Positions 63,973-64,000 of a stretch of 64,000 bases of DNA are shown piece by piece. Origin of the DNA: Neocallimastix lanati (nom. inval.). Lineage: Eukaryota > Neocallimastigomycota > Neocallimastigomycetes > Neocallimastigales > Neocallimastigaceae. Under the pieces are notes generated by a model, which ran no database searches, was not told where the DNA came from, and was given only the letters and a program-made list of their open reading frames with translations. Position 1 is the first letter of the stretch. Each line of letters opens with the position of its first letter. Made by a program: the position numbers and the translations under genes. The DNA lies in assembly GCA_016946835.1 (NCBI GenBank), contig JACVTC010000008.1, positions 1,450,001 to 1,514,000 on the forward strand, given 5' to 3'.

Positions 63973-64000
63973 ATTTTATATATATTATATATATATATCA
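62674..64000. other. right flank of the array, AT-rich
   Basis: Array-like spacer similarity persists to about 63470. Beyond it are TA-rich DNA, a short acidic-coding stretch on the minus strand (63535-63506, LKEDDDEED then a stop) that could be the last codons of a gene, an (AAT)n run at about 63672-63705, and poly-T at the end. No gene can be supported. Confidence 0.5.

Overview
The window looks like nuclear DNA of a very AT-rich microbial eukaryote, most likely an anaerobic gut fungus (Neocallimastigomycota). The evidence is near-pure A/T intergenic DNA full of homopolymers and short repeats, genes split by small GT..AG introns, a KH protein closest to fungal Pbp2/Rnc1 types, and Asn/Asp runs inside conserved enzymes. 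A social amoeba such as Dictyostelium shares several of these traits and is the main alternative. The assignment is inference; no rRNA or other taxonomic marker is present.

Left part (1-25 kb), ordinary single genes in AT-rich spacers: the first exon of a KH-domain RNA-binding protein (minus, running off the left edge); a decayed Ty1/copia reverse-transcriptase relic (minus, about 4.0-5.1 kb); an intact EcKinase/aminoglycoside-phosphotransferase-like protein (minus); a seven-exon PTAR1-type prenyltransferase alpha-repeat protein (plus); weak coding-like islands at 10.9-12.7 kb; a secreted Cys-rich, probably GPI-anchored protein (minus); a 5-kb spacer with heptamer satellites, a long hairpin and dispersed repeats; and an eight-exon tRNA adenosine deaminase ADAT1/Tad1 (plus). 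I rebuilt the two multi-exon genes by following reading phase across every junction; all phases agree and both give full-length proteins.

Right part (26.8-62.4 kb), the main feature: a tandem array of 13 intact, intronless, nearly identical small heat shock protein (Hsp20) genes plus one truncated relic. The order is four on minus, four on plus, the relic on minus, then five on minus. Every intact copy carries the same promoter block, a TATAAATA box 200-230 nt before the ATG, a long A/T leader and a conserved 3' flank, so whole transcription units were duplicated. The proteins share an alpha-crystallin domain split by a Lys/Asp/Asn/Ser-rich insert, which is the main variable part, and end in an I-x-I oligomerisation motif.

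A family of small terminal-inverted-repeat elements (TIRs built on TTGCATTTCGCC / GGCGAAATGCAA) sits at both places where gene orientation flips (36.0-37.4 kb and 48.0-50.2 kb). One truncates an Hsp20 copy. Another has an apparent target duplication and an empty-site counterpart at 19.3 kb. Together the layout suggests a heat-shock array that is growing and being rearranged, with mobile DNA at its breakpoints.
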